The notes: a model not told the origin generated them from the sequence alone. DNA of 41,317 bases from Phocaeicola paurosaccharolyticus JCM 15092 (GCF_000613805.1 NZ_BAJR01000029.1:1-41317); one strand, 5' to 3'. Shown: positions 24,843 through 32,850, numbered from the stretch's first letter. Translations and numbers: made by a program.

Positions 24843-25667
24843 TTAGTACTTTTTAAGGTTATAAAAATTGATTTTGTCTTTTTTCGATTCATGTATGATT
24901 ATTGACACCTTTGAAGGATAAGTAAATTTAATTCTACTTACTTTAAACGACCAAATTAATAGTTCAAGTAATTCCTGTTCTGTTACGGCATCAAATCCCT
25001 TAAAACGAGTTATTCCAGAACCTAAAAGTGGAATTGAAATGGAACGCCCAGCATAAATTATGTCAATTTCATTCCAAAAATTTATAAGAAAACTTATATA
25101 GTCATTCATATATAGATATGCCCGATTTTCATTATCAAATTTCGAAAAAGCTGTCAGAACGTATTCATCCCACAGAAAAACAGTTCCAAGGCTATATCTC
25201 CTTTTTTTGCCATGAAGTCTATTATTGTTTACATCTATAACTTTATCGTTTAAATGAGTATCTTCTTTTATCAGATTATCAAATTCAGCAATATCACTTA
25301 TTTTTGACCTTAGGAATTTACCATTAAGCGTATTCTCTGATATTAACCTATTATCCACTTGTGTGTCAAGATATTCATTAAATGCTATAACTTTAAGTCC
25401 ATCTTCTTCAAATATGTCACCTGTTTTAATAATCATTGTTGAATTATTGATTGTCAGCGTTGTTTTATCCTGATTATTTGCATTTATCCACATGATTAAA
25501 TAAATAATCAATAGCAATAACACTAATGCAATCCCGACATATATCTTTAGACAATCTGGTATAGTTATTACAATAAGGGCAAATGAACAGAGCAGTCCTA
25601 CAACCGATAATACCTCTAAATAATTTTTAAAGAGTTTTCTATCAAATGGTTTTACTTTAAATTTCAT
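24843..25667 (-). CDS. thsA: Thoeris type II ThsA effector (two TM helices plus macro-like domain)
   Basis: A 274-aa protein. Two membrane helices lie at about residues 18-38 (LSVVGLLCSFALIVITI) and 42-61 (IYVGIALVLLLLIIYLIMW). The rest is the macro-like domain of type II ThsA: 'MIIKTGDIFEEDGLKVIAFN', 'LDTQVDNRLISENTLNGKFL', 'RRYSLGTVFLWDEYVLTAFS', 'SISIPLLGSGITRFKG'. In this type the macro domain binds the ADP-ribose-like signal made by the TIR protein (reported as His-ADPR) and the membrane part is thought to kill or arrest the infected cell. Gene order thsA-thsB with 3 bp spacing. Low GC, unlike the island core. Confidence 0.87.
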   Translation of the reverse strand: MKFKVKPFDRKLFKNYLEVLSVVGLLCSFALIVITIPDCLKIYVGIALVLLLLIIYLIMWINANNQDKTTLTINNSTMIIKTGDIFEEDGLKVIAFNEYLDTQVDNRLISENTLNGKFLRSKISDIAEFDNLIKEDTHLNDKVIDVNNNRLHGKKRRYSLGTVFLWDEYVLTAFSKFDNENRAYLYMNDYISFLINFWNEIDIIYAGRSISIPLLGSGITRFKGFDAVTEQELLELLIWSFKVSRIKFTYPSKVSIIIHESKKDKINFYNLKKY

Positions 25668-25673
25668 TTTTAA

Positions 25674-25928
25674 TCATTTTTGAGTTGTTTCATCAAGTTT
25701 GCAGATTGATTTCATACAATTTTGCCTAACGGACGGAGGATTTGCGAGGTTGCGGGGGGGGGGATATCCACTATCCCTTGTAATCTCGCAAATCCTGTGT
25801 TCTACGATGTCGCCGTTAGGCGAGGAGTAGAATGCAGGATGTAATCCTCCGTCCGTTCTCCCGACGAGCCGAAGGCGATGTCGGGAGAACATCTGTGTAT
25901 ACGCCATACTATTGCATATACATTTCAT
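25674..25928 (-). CDS. Leader ORF from array head through gene-less cassette
   Basis: An 84-codon ORF whose first 13 codons (MKCICNSMAYTQM) lie in the array head; codon 14 onward is read through the gene-less cassette and its attC-like site. It stops 6 bp before the thsA ATG. The head of array 2 has a matching 13-codon leader (MKYIRNCVAYIQM). The product itself, rich in Arg and Pro, looks like translated structural DNA and is probably not a functional protein. Translational coupling to thsA is the likely point, similar to ORF-11 in attI1. A run of ten G at 25754-25763 makes the frame uncertain. Confidence 0.4.
   Translation of the reverse strand: MKCICNSMAYTQMFSRHRLRLVGRTDGGLHPAFYSSPNGDIVEHRICEITRDSGYPPPRNLANPPSVRQNCMKSICKLDETTQK
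25724..25862 (-). repeat. attC-like site of a gene-less cassette
   Basis: Minus strand: R'' GGGAGAAC (25862-25855), stem GGACGGAGGATT / AATCCTCCGTCC contiguous with it (15 bp with the AAC/GTT bases: 25857-25843 with 25742-25728), an inner GGATTTGCGAG/CTCGCAAATCC pair, and R' G|TTAGGC at 25730 (perfect GTTRRRY). The whole cassette is 25730-25889 (160 bp). Its first bases TTCTCCCGAC are complementary over 10 bases to GTCGGGAGAA at its own R''. A second GCCTAACGG/CCGTTAGGC pairing inside offers an alternative fold. Confidence 0.75.
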
Positions 25929-26012
25929 ATATGCTACCTTTTTGTTTTTATAATATTCATATTATAAGTGCTTTATGAAAATTGTCTGTATTTTATGCAA
26001 TTGCGCATACAG
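25890..26012 (-). promoter_or_regulatory. attI-like head of cassette array 1
   Basis: Related (roughly 65-70% by eye) to the head of array 2 at 36284-36406. On the minus strand: GTATGCGCAATTG box, TTGCAT-N17-CATAAA (sigma70-like -35/-10 spacing), then an ATG (25928) with a 13-codon ORF that ends in ATG|TT at the crossover (25890/25889). A degenerate second copy of the CAATTG-type box (25909-25920) overlaps the leader ORF. These parts resemble an attI site with a cassette promoter and leader ORF. Confidence 0.6.
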
Positions 26013-26219
26013 TAATTTTCATTGAACGGATTCTTCATGGGATGTGCCCTTTCTTCAATATTTACCTAGGTGAGAATGACCACTGCTCGTTTAGTTCTCA
26101 ACGGGATTTCAATGATATGAGTTAACTTTCCACCATTTCTAACTATTGGCAATTGATTCAAGCAACGAATTTACGAAAACATTTCTGCTTTACCTATCAA
26201 TTCTTTTATCCAATTTGTG
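26013..26219. other. Junction of array 1 with island core
   Basis: No gene seen. AACGGAT at 26025-26031 repeats the AACGGAT at 21849-21855 on the other side of array 1, a possible 7-bp boundary repeat. Confidence 0.35.
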
Positions 26220-26432
26220 CTATTTCTCTCGATTTTCCTTTGAAGTTTCTTTCATCGCCTGGAAGAACAAGTCTGTCCTCCTATCATGACTAATCGTTCC
26301 TTCTTCCAGATCCATCAACTCAATGGCTCTCTGATACGCTTCATCGCTTACTCCTACGTGAAATCGCAATTGATCTTCTCCCTCACCACTTTCCAGTACG
26401 ACATGGTGTGAATTTTTCTCTTCTTGCATCAA
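26220..26432 (-). CDS. Small hypothetical island protein
   Basis: A 70-aa acidic, soluble protein ('LRFHVGVSDEAYQRAIELMD', 'DRRTDLFFQAMKETSKENREK') that I do not recognise. The coding case rests on a reasonable composition, two adjacent start Met codons, and a -7 box TATATTTG on the minus strand (26475-26468) about 36 nt upstream. It stands alone on the minus strand between array 1 and the alpha-CTD-like gene. Small acidic proteins in such elements are sometimes anti-restriction or antitoxin proteins, but nothing here proves it. Confidence 0.5.
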   Translation of the reverse strand: MMQEEKNSHHVVLESGEGEDQLRFHVGVSDEAYQRAIELMDLEEGTISHDRRTDLFFQAMKETSKENREK

Positions 26433-26467
26433 TTCTGATTTATTTCCAGGTTATCATTCTCAGTAAA

Positions 26468-26475
26468 CAAATATA
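26468..26475 (-). promoter_or_regulatory. -7 box of the small acidic protein gene
   Basis: CAAATATA on the plus strand is TATATTTG on the minus, fitting TAnnTTTG. No clear -33 box. Confidence 0.4.
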
Positions 26476-26615
26476 GACAAAGAACAATTAAAAATTTGAC
26501 AACCTTTGTCATTAGGAAAATAAACCTCTGATAAAACCATCAGTTCTTTTCATTTCTCATTCACGCAAATCAGTTTTTTGTCAATATAATCCTTCTCATC
26601 CTCAATATTTTCTTT

Positions 26616-26623
26616 TATTTTTG
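26616..26623 (+). promoter_or_regulatory. -7 box of the alpha-CTD-like gene
   Basis: TATTTTTG fits TAnnTTTG. It would give a leader of about 100 nt before ATG 26731. A -33 box at the right distance is not seen. Confidence 0.4.
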
Positions 26624-26730
26624 CATTGTTACATCGTTGTATTATTGATCTCTTGTCTTTGGCTCCTTTGCCAATTTTGAATTCAATGCTTTTGAAGGAT
26701 AATTGCGAATGCTGAAAATGTCCTTTTGCT

Positions 26731-27285
26731 ATGGATTATGTTTGCCTGGATACCTCCATTGAACAACTATCTGAGATTGAGGGTTTGAGTAATAGGGCAT
26801 TTAATATTTGCAAATACAACAACCTCAACAATCTCTTCCAAATACTGGATTACTATAATTCACATGGCCACTTTCATGACATTAGAAATTGTGGTTTACA
26901 GACCAATAATGAACTAGTGCAAATTTCAAAAAAGTATAGATCTCTCCACCATTCAAATAATGTAGTACACATTGAACTACCAGACTTGGAACCCGATTCA
27001 CCTCTTGTAGAACTGCCTATTCCTGAAAAATATACTCATTTGCAAAAGATGATCTTTTCTAACTTCATCAACATTAAAATTAGTTTACTCTCTGTACATC
27101 TAAAAAATGTACTTAGAAAGTATCTTTGCGATGATTATTCTTTCGATACATTTGAAAATTTGATTCTCTTAAATCCAGAAGATAAATTGAGAAATATCAA
27201 TGGGCTAGGAGATAAGTCATTTGTTGAATTGAAAAAACTCATTGACAGTGTAAATGAATACATCGATACGATCACACACAGATAA
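26731..27285 (+). CDS. RNA polymerase alpha-CTD-like protein
   Basis: A 184-aa protein with two helix-hairpin-helix segments like the C-terminal domain of the RNA polymerase alpha subunit. Copy 1, residues about 8-65: 'IEQLSEIEGLSNRAFNICKY', 'NNLNNLFQILDYY', 'IRNCGLQTNNELVQI'. Copy 2, residues about 118-173: 'DDYSFDTFENLILLNPEDKL', then 'RNINGLGDKSFVELKKLI'. In RpoA this domain binds UP elements and activators; it has no alpha N-terminal domain here, so it cannot assemble polymerase itself. Binding DNA or competing with RpoA for activators is inferred. Its GC content is lower than that of the genes on both sides. It is followed by a 1.8-kb gene-free stretch. Confidence 0.72.
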   Translation: MDYVCLDTSIEQLSEIEGLSNRAFNICKYNNLNNLFQILDYYNSHGHFHDIRNCGLQTNNELVQISKKYRSLHHSNNVVHIELPDLEPDSPLVELPIPEKYTHLQKMIFSNFINIKISLLSVHLKNVLRKYLCDDYSFDTFENLILLNPEDKLRNINGLGDKSFVELKKLIDSVNEYIDTITHR

Positions 27286-29084
27286 TCTTACAAATTCTTT
27301 TTTCTTCATGGCTGATATAGTTGCAAAGTTAAAGCACCTGGCACATGATACTTATGGCCCCCCCCGGCAAAAACAGCTTTCCCAATAAAAGCCGTTCTCG
27401 ATATTCCAAGACAACCAAGCAATTCAATTCCCGATCACCAAAATTTCCCCGGCTGTTTTTGCCTTACCGGTAGTGAAATCCATCTACCAACTTATGTTCC
27501 TTGCAACATCCCCCTTCACACCACATCTCAGCCATACCCCAACCTTCAACCTGCTCCCACCGATAGCCCGATCTTCATCCGCACCCACAACTCCCAACGT
27601 GCTCCCCTTTTCCATCTGAAGCCGGTTTTTCTCCGCCCCTTCTCTCTCACCGCCCCACAAAGTCCAACCGGAACAGGAAATAAGGTGTTCGTCAATCGCT
27701 CGCTTGGTTCACAAAACATGCCTGCAAGGGCAAGCAAGTGGCTTGGAAAAAATCTCCACCTTTTGGAGATTCGCCTCCGGCTCCTCTCTTTCAAAAGGTA
27801 GTATTTTTTTCGCCACCCTTGCAGGCACCGCATCCACACTTAGCTCTTGCGCTCCCGCTCACTCCGCTCCCGTTCCCCCTATCTGCTATGTGATGGGCTT
27901 CAACCACCCAACAGCATTCCCGGTCACTGTAAAATAAAGTCGCTTCGTTTGGTGCTCATCGCTGCGTGGCTGCTTCTTTTGTTACACAACGCTCGCTCAA
28001 TCCTCACGCGTGGCTACTCTTGCCCCCTTAAACCCCAATAAGGTATTCGCTTCGCTCATACATTTGTTCAAGGGGGCAACCGCCACTCAGTGTTTCTGCT
28101 CGCCTGCGGGTCGCTCAGGCTAATCGGGGTGTCACACTTTTTGTAAATATACCGTCCCCCCACATCACTGTTGTCCTTTTCTAATCCCATCGCTTTGCCA
28201 TGTCCATTCCGCTCGCTCCCTCTCCGCCCGACCCTCATGCTTCGGGCCGGACCGGATCCTCCGCTCGCTCCATTCACATCGCATCGCTCTCCCGGTTTTG
28301 CACCCCCGCGTTAATGCAGTGCTCGCTACAGCTCTCTCTGTCGGCAGCCGACCCTCATGCTTCGGGTCGATCTCCCTCCCCCGTTCGCTCCGCTTGCACC
28401 GCAACGCTCCCCGCGATTACCACCACCGCTATTGCCGTGTCTGTTCCGTTCTCTCCGTCGATTACCGGCCCTCATGCTTCGGGTCGGATAATCGCCTGCG
28501 TTCTCTGCACAAACACCGCATCGCTCTGTTAGCGTTCATTCCGCAAATCTGGTGTATGTCTCACTCATGCTTCGTTTCAACAATCACCTGGTTTGCTCCA
28601 TTCACTCCCGATACCCTTTCTGTGTTCATTCCTCGCTCTCTCAGTCGTTATGCTCGCTCATGCTTCGCTCAACAACTCTTTCGTTCGCTCAATTCACACA
28701 GCACAGCTGTTCAATGGCAAATGCTTCGTTCCGTTCGTCAGGTAAAATTTGCGGTTGCCAAATCATGATACCTCTGCCGCTTACCTTCCTCACCCACTTC
28801 GCAATTGCCAAAAGCGGATCCCCTCGCACAAAAAAGTCCGCCACCCCGGCTGTCATCAGCAGGCGTCACCAGCGCTCATGGCTTCGCGCTCCCTCATGCC
28901 ACCGCCTTCGCTCCACTCGCGTCGCTCGCGCCTCGTCACTCCGCAAGCAAAAACAGGTCGCTACGCTCCCCCGTTTTTCCATTGCTCCGTTCCAGCTCAA
29001 GGCTGCATTTCCTGTTCGACCCAGTCCAATCACATCCTGAAAACATTTTTCCATATTTAATTACCGTGCTCAGTGAAACCTTAG
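27286..29084. other. Gene-free, pyrimidine-rich region
   Basis: About 1.8 kb with the plus strand strongly rich in C and T and full of words such as CGCTC, TTCGCTC and TGCTTCG. Long open frames on both strands here have low-complexity Arg/Ser/Pro or Glu/Arg products and no family features, so I treat them as by-products of the composition. It begins with a stretch holding CCCCCCGGCAAAAACAG (27359-) and a distant matching CTGTTTTTGCCTTACCGG (27453-). Confidence 0.6.
28229..28667 (+). repeat. Spaced hairpin repeat CTCATGCTTCG
   Basis: CTCATGCTTCG starts at 28234, 28354, 28471, 28564 and 28657 (steps 120, 117, 93, 93, all multiples of 3). In the first three copies it is the loop of a hairpin, GACCC/GGGTC type (CGACCC-tcatgcttc-GGGTCG). 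Flanks such as GCTCGCTC are also shared. This looks like a decayed ~120-bp tandem repeat. Confidence 0.6.
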
Positions 29085-29120
29085 AACACACGTCGCTCCG
29101 CGACGTGTGTTTTCTTTTTT
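29085..29120 (+). terminator. Terminator before umuD
   Basis: Perfect 12-bp stem AACACACGTCGC / GCGACGTGTGTT, loop TCC, tail TTTCTTTTTT. It isolates umuDC from transcription of the pyrimidine-rich region. Confidence 0.88.
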
Positions 29121-29195
29121 CGATCCAATCCCGTTTGTTTGTTCCTTGTTCTTCCAAATCCAACTTGCAGCATTTGATACAGAATAATTTGTAGA

Positions 29196-29232
29196 AATTG
29201 GCAGGAAAAACTGATCAGTTTTTCCGCCAATT
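29196..29232. promoter_or_regulatory. Long inverted repeat upstream of umuD
   Basis: AATTGGC(A)GGAAAAACT - GATC - AGTTTTTCCGCCAATT: 16 bp per arm with one bulged A, centre ACTGATCAGT. No T tail, so not a normal terminator. Its position 50-100 bp before the umuD start suggests an operator for a repressor, but the binding protein is unknown. Confidence 0.45.
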
Positions 29233-29282
29233 CAATAATCATTTTTAATGAAAATCTTTCATCTCGTCCAGTGGAAAAACCC

Positions 29283-29290
29283 TACATTTG
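29283..29290 (+). promoter_or_regulatory. -7 box of umuDC
   Basis: TACATTTG fits TAnnTTTG and ends 4 nt before ATG 29295. This argues against the upstream GTG at 29271 as start, since it would be outside the transcript. Confidence 0.45.
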
Positions 29291-29294
29291 CTCC

Positions 29295-29729
29295 ATGCAA
29301 AAGGAACTCAACACCCAGAAAATAGAACTCATTCATCCTGAAAGCTCTGAGCAAAAATATCCCTACATCGGGGATATCCAGGCTGGGTTTCCCTCTCCGG
29401 CCGAAGATTTCTTCCACGATTACATCAGCCTCGACGAGCTGCTGATCGATCAAAAGGAGACCACCTTTTTTGCCCGAGTGACCGGCAGTTCCATGAGCAA
29501 CGATTTCAACGATGGTGATTTGCTCATCATCGACAAGAGCCTGGAGTGGGAGGAAAACAAAATTGCCCTTTGCTTCATCAATGGTGAGTTCACCTTGAAA
29601 CGGATCAAAGTGAAAGAGAATAAGTGCTTCCTGGTACCCTCGAATCAGGATTTTCCCCTCATCGAGGTTAACTATGATCAGGGGGTGATGATCTGGGGCA
29701 TTGTCAAATATTCAATTCGCAAACACTGA
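29295..29729 (+). CDS. umuD: UmuD-like S24 autoprotease
   Basis: A 144-aa LexA/UmuD-family protein (152 aa if the GTG at 29271 is used). The self-cleavage site A-G is in '[13 protein letters not shown]', the catalytic Ser in '[14 protein letters not shown]' (near residue 66) and the catalytic Lys in 'FTLKRIKV' (near 101). There is no DNA-binding domain, so it is UmuD rather than LexA. After RecA-assisted cleavage UmuD' would join UmuC to form an error-prone polymerase. It overlaps umuC by one base (TGATG). The -7 box 4 nt before ATG 29295 supports this start. Confidence 0.88.
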   Translation: MQKELNTQKIELIHPESSEQKYPYIGDIQAGFPSPAEDFFHDYISLDELLIDQKETTFFARVTGSSMSNDFNDGDLLIIDKSLEWEENKIALCFINGEFTLKRIKVKENKCFLVPSNQDFPLIEVNYDQGVMIWGIVKYSIRKH

Positions 29730-30982
29730 TGTACGCGCTGGTCGACTGCAATAACTTCTACGCCTCCTGCGAAAGGGTTTTCAACCCTTCGCTGAACGGC
29801 AAACCTATCGTTGTTCTCTCGAACAACGACGGTTGTGTGATTGCCCGATCCAACGAAGCCAAAAGCCTGGGAATCCCGATGGGTGCACCGGCTTTCGAAC
29901 ATGAATCGGTTTTCCGTCGGAACAGTGTCAAAGTCTTCTCCGCTAACTTCCCGCTCTACGGTGACATGAGCCGCAGGGTGATGAGCCTGCTTTCCAATTT
30001 CTCACCCGATCAGGAGATTTATTCCATCGACGAGTGCTTCCTGAATCTCGATGGCCTCAATGTGGACCTGCAACAGTATGGCCTGCAGATGAAGTCTCGT
30101 GTCGAAAAGGGTACCGGTATCCCGATCAGCATTGGAATCGCACCCACCAAAGCTCTCTCCAAACTGGCCAACCGTATCTCGAAGAAGTTTCCCAAGGAGA
30201 CCGGTGGCAGCTACGTGATCGACAGCGAAGAGAAAAGGATTAAAGCCCTCAAATGGTTGAAGGTGGAGGATATCTGGGGTGTGGGCAGAAGGAATGCGAA
30301 GAAGCTTTATGCCATCGGTGCCAACAAGGCCATCGACTTTGTGCAGCTCCCCGAATCTTGGGTGCTGAAGAACATGACAATCGTCGGTTTAAATCTTCAA
30401 AAGGATCTGAAAGGGATCCCCACGCTCGAGATGGTACCGGTGGAAAAGAAGAAGAGCATCGCTACCACCCGCACCTTCGAGACGGATCTCCGTTCCTTCG
30501 ATGAGGTGCGGGAGCGCATCACCACTTTCACGGCCATGGGTGCCGAGAAGTTGAGGCAACAGCGATCGCTCTGCAAAAGGATGATCGTTTTCCTGGAAAC
30601 CAACCGGTTCAAAGAGCACGAAACACAGTACTACCCGTCCATACAGATCAAACTTCCCTTCCCGACCAACTCCACGCTCGAGCTGGTGAAGTTCGCCAAC
30701 ATCGCTTTGAAACAGATCTACAAGCCGTATCTCTATTTCAAGCGGGGTGGGGTATGGTTCACTGATTTTGTAGATGCCAACGAGTTCCAACCCTCGCTCT
30801 TCTTCAACTCCGATCCCAAACACAAGAAACTGATGGAGGCCATCGACGGCCTAAATCACAAGTACCACAAGGAAGTGGTCCGCATCGCTACCCAGGATCC
30901 CCGCAAACACAAGATGCGCCAGGAACACCTCTCCAAACACTTCACTACTGACATCAACGAAATTCTCACTGTCGGATTTTAG
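29729..30982 (+). CDS. umuC: UmuC-like Y-family DNA polymerase
   Basis: The 417-aa catalytic subunit of an error-prone polymerase V-type enzyme. Y-family signatures: '[18 protein letters not shown]' (first catalytic Asp near residue 6), '[20 protein letters not shown]', '[12 protein letters not shown]' (catalytic Asp-Glu near 102-103), '[20 protein letters not shown]', and the helix-hairpin-helix '[20 protein letters not shown]'. A C-terminal little-finger and UmuC-type tail complete it. Length is typical (about 420). It is translationally coupled to umuD. Element-borne umuDC gives mutagenic damage tolerance to the host or helps the element replicate under stress. Confidence 0.94.
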   Translation: MYALVDCNNFYASCERVFNPSLNGKPIVVLSNNDGCVIARSNEAKSLGIPMGAPAFEHESVFRRNSVKVFSANFPLYGDMSRRVMSLLSNFSPDQEIYSIDECFLNLDGLNVDLQQYGLQMKSRVEKGTGIPISIGIAPTKALSKLANRISKKFPKETGGSYVIDSEEKRIKALKWLKVEDIWGVGRRNAKKLYAIGANKAIDFVQLPESWVLKNMTIVGLNLQKDLKGIPTLEMVPVEKKKSIATTRTFETDLRSFDEVRERITTFTAMGAEKLRQQRSLCKRMIVFLETNRFKEHETQYYPSIQIKLPFPTNSTLELVKFANIALKQIYKPYLYFKRGGVWFTDFVDANEFQPSLFFNSDPKHKKLMEAIDGLNHKYHKEVVRIATQDPRKHKMRQEHLSKHFTTDINEILTVGF

Positions 30983-31590
30983 TTCCTCCAACCCCATAAA
31001 TGAACCCCCGCAAAGATACGGTGGCTTCCGCTGTAATCTTACAAGGTCAAGCCCTCCGGGTTTCCGATGAAATCTCCAATTCCGCCTCCGCTCCGCTTCT
31101 TCGGAAATCGTATTTCACCGGAAAACCTTGCCGATTACAAAGCCACCCTTTGCTGATCGCTATGGTTTCATTTATTCCTTCGATCTATTTCTGTTCGCGC
31201 TAATTCTAATTATCGACGATTAATTAGAATTAAAAGATTCTAATCCTAAATTTTTCACTTCCATTGAAGTTCCATTTTTTTCGCTCCAAATTATTAGAGT
31301 ATCGTTAGAGTATTGTTAGATTTTACCCTTTCTTTCCCCTGCAATCCAATGCTTTTACAAGCATAAAAGCGTAATCCTCACCGGTTTAATTGTGCCTTGA
31401 TTTCCCGTAGTAATTTTATTTCCGGAGATGGCCTGATAGGTATCTGCCCTGGAGCCTGGTTGATTCCGGCCGGCATCAGTTTACGATTCCGTAAACCCTA
31501 AATTTCTGAATCACCATACTACCAAGTCCGTACCAAGTCCGTACCATCTCTTAGTAAACCATATGTTTAACGTTTTAAATTTTATCTATC
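30983..31590. other. Gene-free region after umuC
   Basis: About 600 bp without a convincing gene. It holds a 12-bp inverted repeat TAATTCTAATTA / TAATTAGAATTA (31201-31232), related AGATTCTAAT and ATTAGAGTAT words to 31320, a GCTTTTA/TAAAAGC pair near 31350, and a doubled ACCAAGTCCGTACCA (31519-31545) shortly before the DUF6266 gene. Confidence 0.5.
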
Positions 31591-32235
31591 ATGGGTACAA
31601 TTAGACAAGGTATTTTAGGCGGGTTCTCCGGTAAGGTGGGGAACGTGGTCGGCGCTTCCTGGCGGGGCATCGATTACATCAGAAGCATGCCTGCCAGCGT
31701 GCACAATCCGCGGACCGAGGCACAAGTCTCGCAACGGAACAAATTCTCGCTCGTAGGCAAGATGTTGAAGACGATTGTCCCGATTATCCGGTTGGGTTTC
31801 GCAGGCAGCGTCGGTACGGGCAAGAGTGCCTTCAGCGTGGCGATGTCCTACAACGTCAAAAACGCGGTGATCGGCCTCTTCCCCGACTTCGAGATCGACT
31901 TCGATGCGGTGAAGATCTCCTCGGGTGAGCTCTACGGTGCCGGCAACGCTGAGGCATCCAGTGCCGCTGGAAGCATCTCCTTCGTGTGGGATACCGACCT
32001 GCTGAACAACGCGGCCGCGACCGACAAGGTGATCCTGTTGGCTTTCAACGCGGTCACCGGCGAGGCGTCCTACGACATGAATGCGGCTACCAGGGCTGAC
32101 GGCAGTGGTTCGCTGGCTGTGCCTCCTGCATGGGATGGCGGTCAGGTAGATACTTACCTGGCGCTCACTTCGGCGGATGGCAAGATTGTCTCTAACTCAG
32201 TCTACACCGGCCGGATTACGGTGTCGATGACTTGA
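31591..32235 (+). CDS. DUF6266 family protein
   Basis: A 214-aa protein with the family's N-terminal signature 'MGTIRQGILGGFSGKVGNVV' and 'WRGIDYIRSMPASVHNPRTEAQVSQR'. The C-terminal half looks beta-rich ('AGSISFVWDTDLLNNAAATD', 'DTYLALTSADGKIVSNSVY'), Fn3-like. The family is widespread in Bacteroidetes mobile elements and prophages, but its role is not known to me. No signal peptide is seen. It is expressed apart from umuDC (long gap) and is followed by a strong terminator, then the lysis-like genes. Its GC content is clearly higher than that of the host genes. Confidence 0.85.
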   Translation: MGTIRQGILGGFSGKVGNVVGASWRGIDYIRSMPASVHNPRTEAQVSQRNKFSLVGKMLKTIVPIIRLGFAGSVGTGKSAFSVAMSYNVKNAVIGLFPDFEIDFDAVKISSGELYGAGNAEASSAAGSISFVWDTDLLNNAAATDKVILLAFNAVTGEASYDMNAATRADGSGSLAVPPAWDGGQVDTYLALTSADGKIVSNSVYTGRITVSMT

Positions 32236-32244
32236 TCTTTGTTC

Positions 32245-32276
32245 GGAGCCGCCCTGCCATGGGCGGCTCCGTTTTT
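32245..32276 (+). terminator. Terminator after DUF6266 gene
   Basis: Perfect 10-bp stem GGAGCCGCCC / GGGCGGCTCC, loop TGCCAT, tail GTTTTTCC. Confidence 0.9.
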
Positions 32277-32308
32277 CCCTCTACGATCTTCTTGATCAGG
32301 TGATTCTA

Positions 32309-32824
32309 ATGGATAAGGTGATGAGTATGTTGATTGATATTCTCCCGGTGAACGGCGAATGGCTTTTCACGCTGAGCTCTTTCCTGGGTGGTGGTGCCCT
32401 GGGTGGATGGATCTCTGCTGTGGTGAACCGTAAGGAAAACAAACGGATCAAACAGAGCGAGGCTTTCCAGTCGGAGGCTTCCGCCAAACGGGAGGATGCA
32501 CTTGCGGCGACGGAGATGATGGGTCTCCTGGAACGCACCGTGGCCCACATGGAGAAGATGAACTCTTACAACAAATCCAACTCCGAAGAACTGCTGAGAC
32601 TCCTGAGGGAGAAGGAGGGCATCAACGAGAAGCTGAAGAAGGATCTGGCCTTGCTTCAATTGCAAATCACCGAAGATCACCGACGGATCACCGGTCTCGA
32701 GAAAACGGTAGAGCGGGAGATCCGCTGGCGCAAGGATGGGGACGATCACTACTGCTTGGTAGAAGATTGTCCAAACCGTTTACCACCTCGTGGTACTTTC
32801 AAACGGGTTGAGGAACAACAATAA
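32309..32824 (+). CDS. Membrane/coiled-coil protein, holin-like position
   Basis: About 171 aa from ATG 32309; ATG 32321 or 32327 are possible. One N-terminal membrane segment ('LFTLSSFLGGGALGGWISAVV') is followed by a long charged coiled coil (residues about 45-130) and a C-terminal 'YCLVEDCPNRLPPRG' with two cysteines. Single-helix plus coiled-coil proteins directly before an endolysin gene are often holins or accessory lysis proteins in Bacteroidetes phages; this is inferred from position only. The endolysin gene follows after 26 bp. Confidence 0.6.
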   Translation: MDKVMSMLIDILPVNGEWLFTLSSFLGGGALGGWISAVVNRKENKRIKQSEAFQSEASAKREDALAATEMMGLLERTVAHMEKMNSYNKSNSEELLRLLREKEGINEKLKKDLALLQLQITEDHRRITGLEKTVEREIRWRKDGDDHYCLVEDCPNRLPPRGTFKRVEEQQ

Positions 32825-32850
32825 TCCCACAATTTCAATTCCCAAATATC

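Noticed and set aside
21845..26012. Insertion sequence or IS200/IS605-type passenger instead of cassettes
   Set aside because: No transposase in either array, each inverted repeat is different in sequence, and the own-boundary complementarity fits integron cassettes, not transposon ends.
28229..28667. CRISPR array
   Set aside because: The repeated word is only about 11-20 bp, spacing is 93-120 bp and uneven, and there are no cas genes.
27546..29060. Several overlapping open frames of 60-160 codons on both strands
   Set aside because: Their products are low-complexity Ser/Pro/Arg or Glu/Arg strings caused by the C/T-rich composition and repeats. No family features, no start context.
31000..31203. 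Small ORF of 67 codons after umuC
   Set aside because: Low-complexity sequence, no motif, no promoter; seems a chance reading frame.
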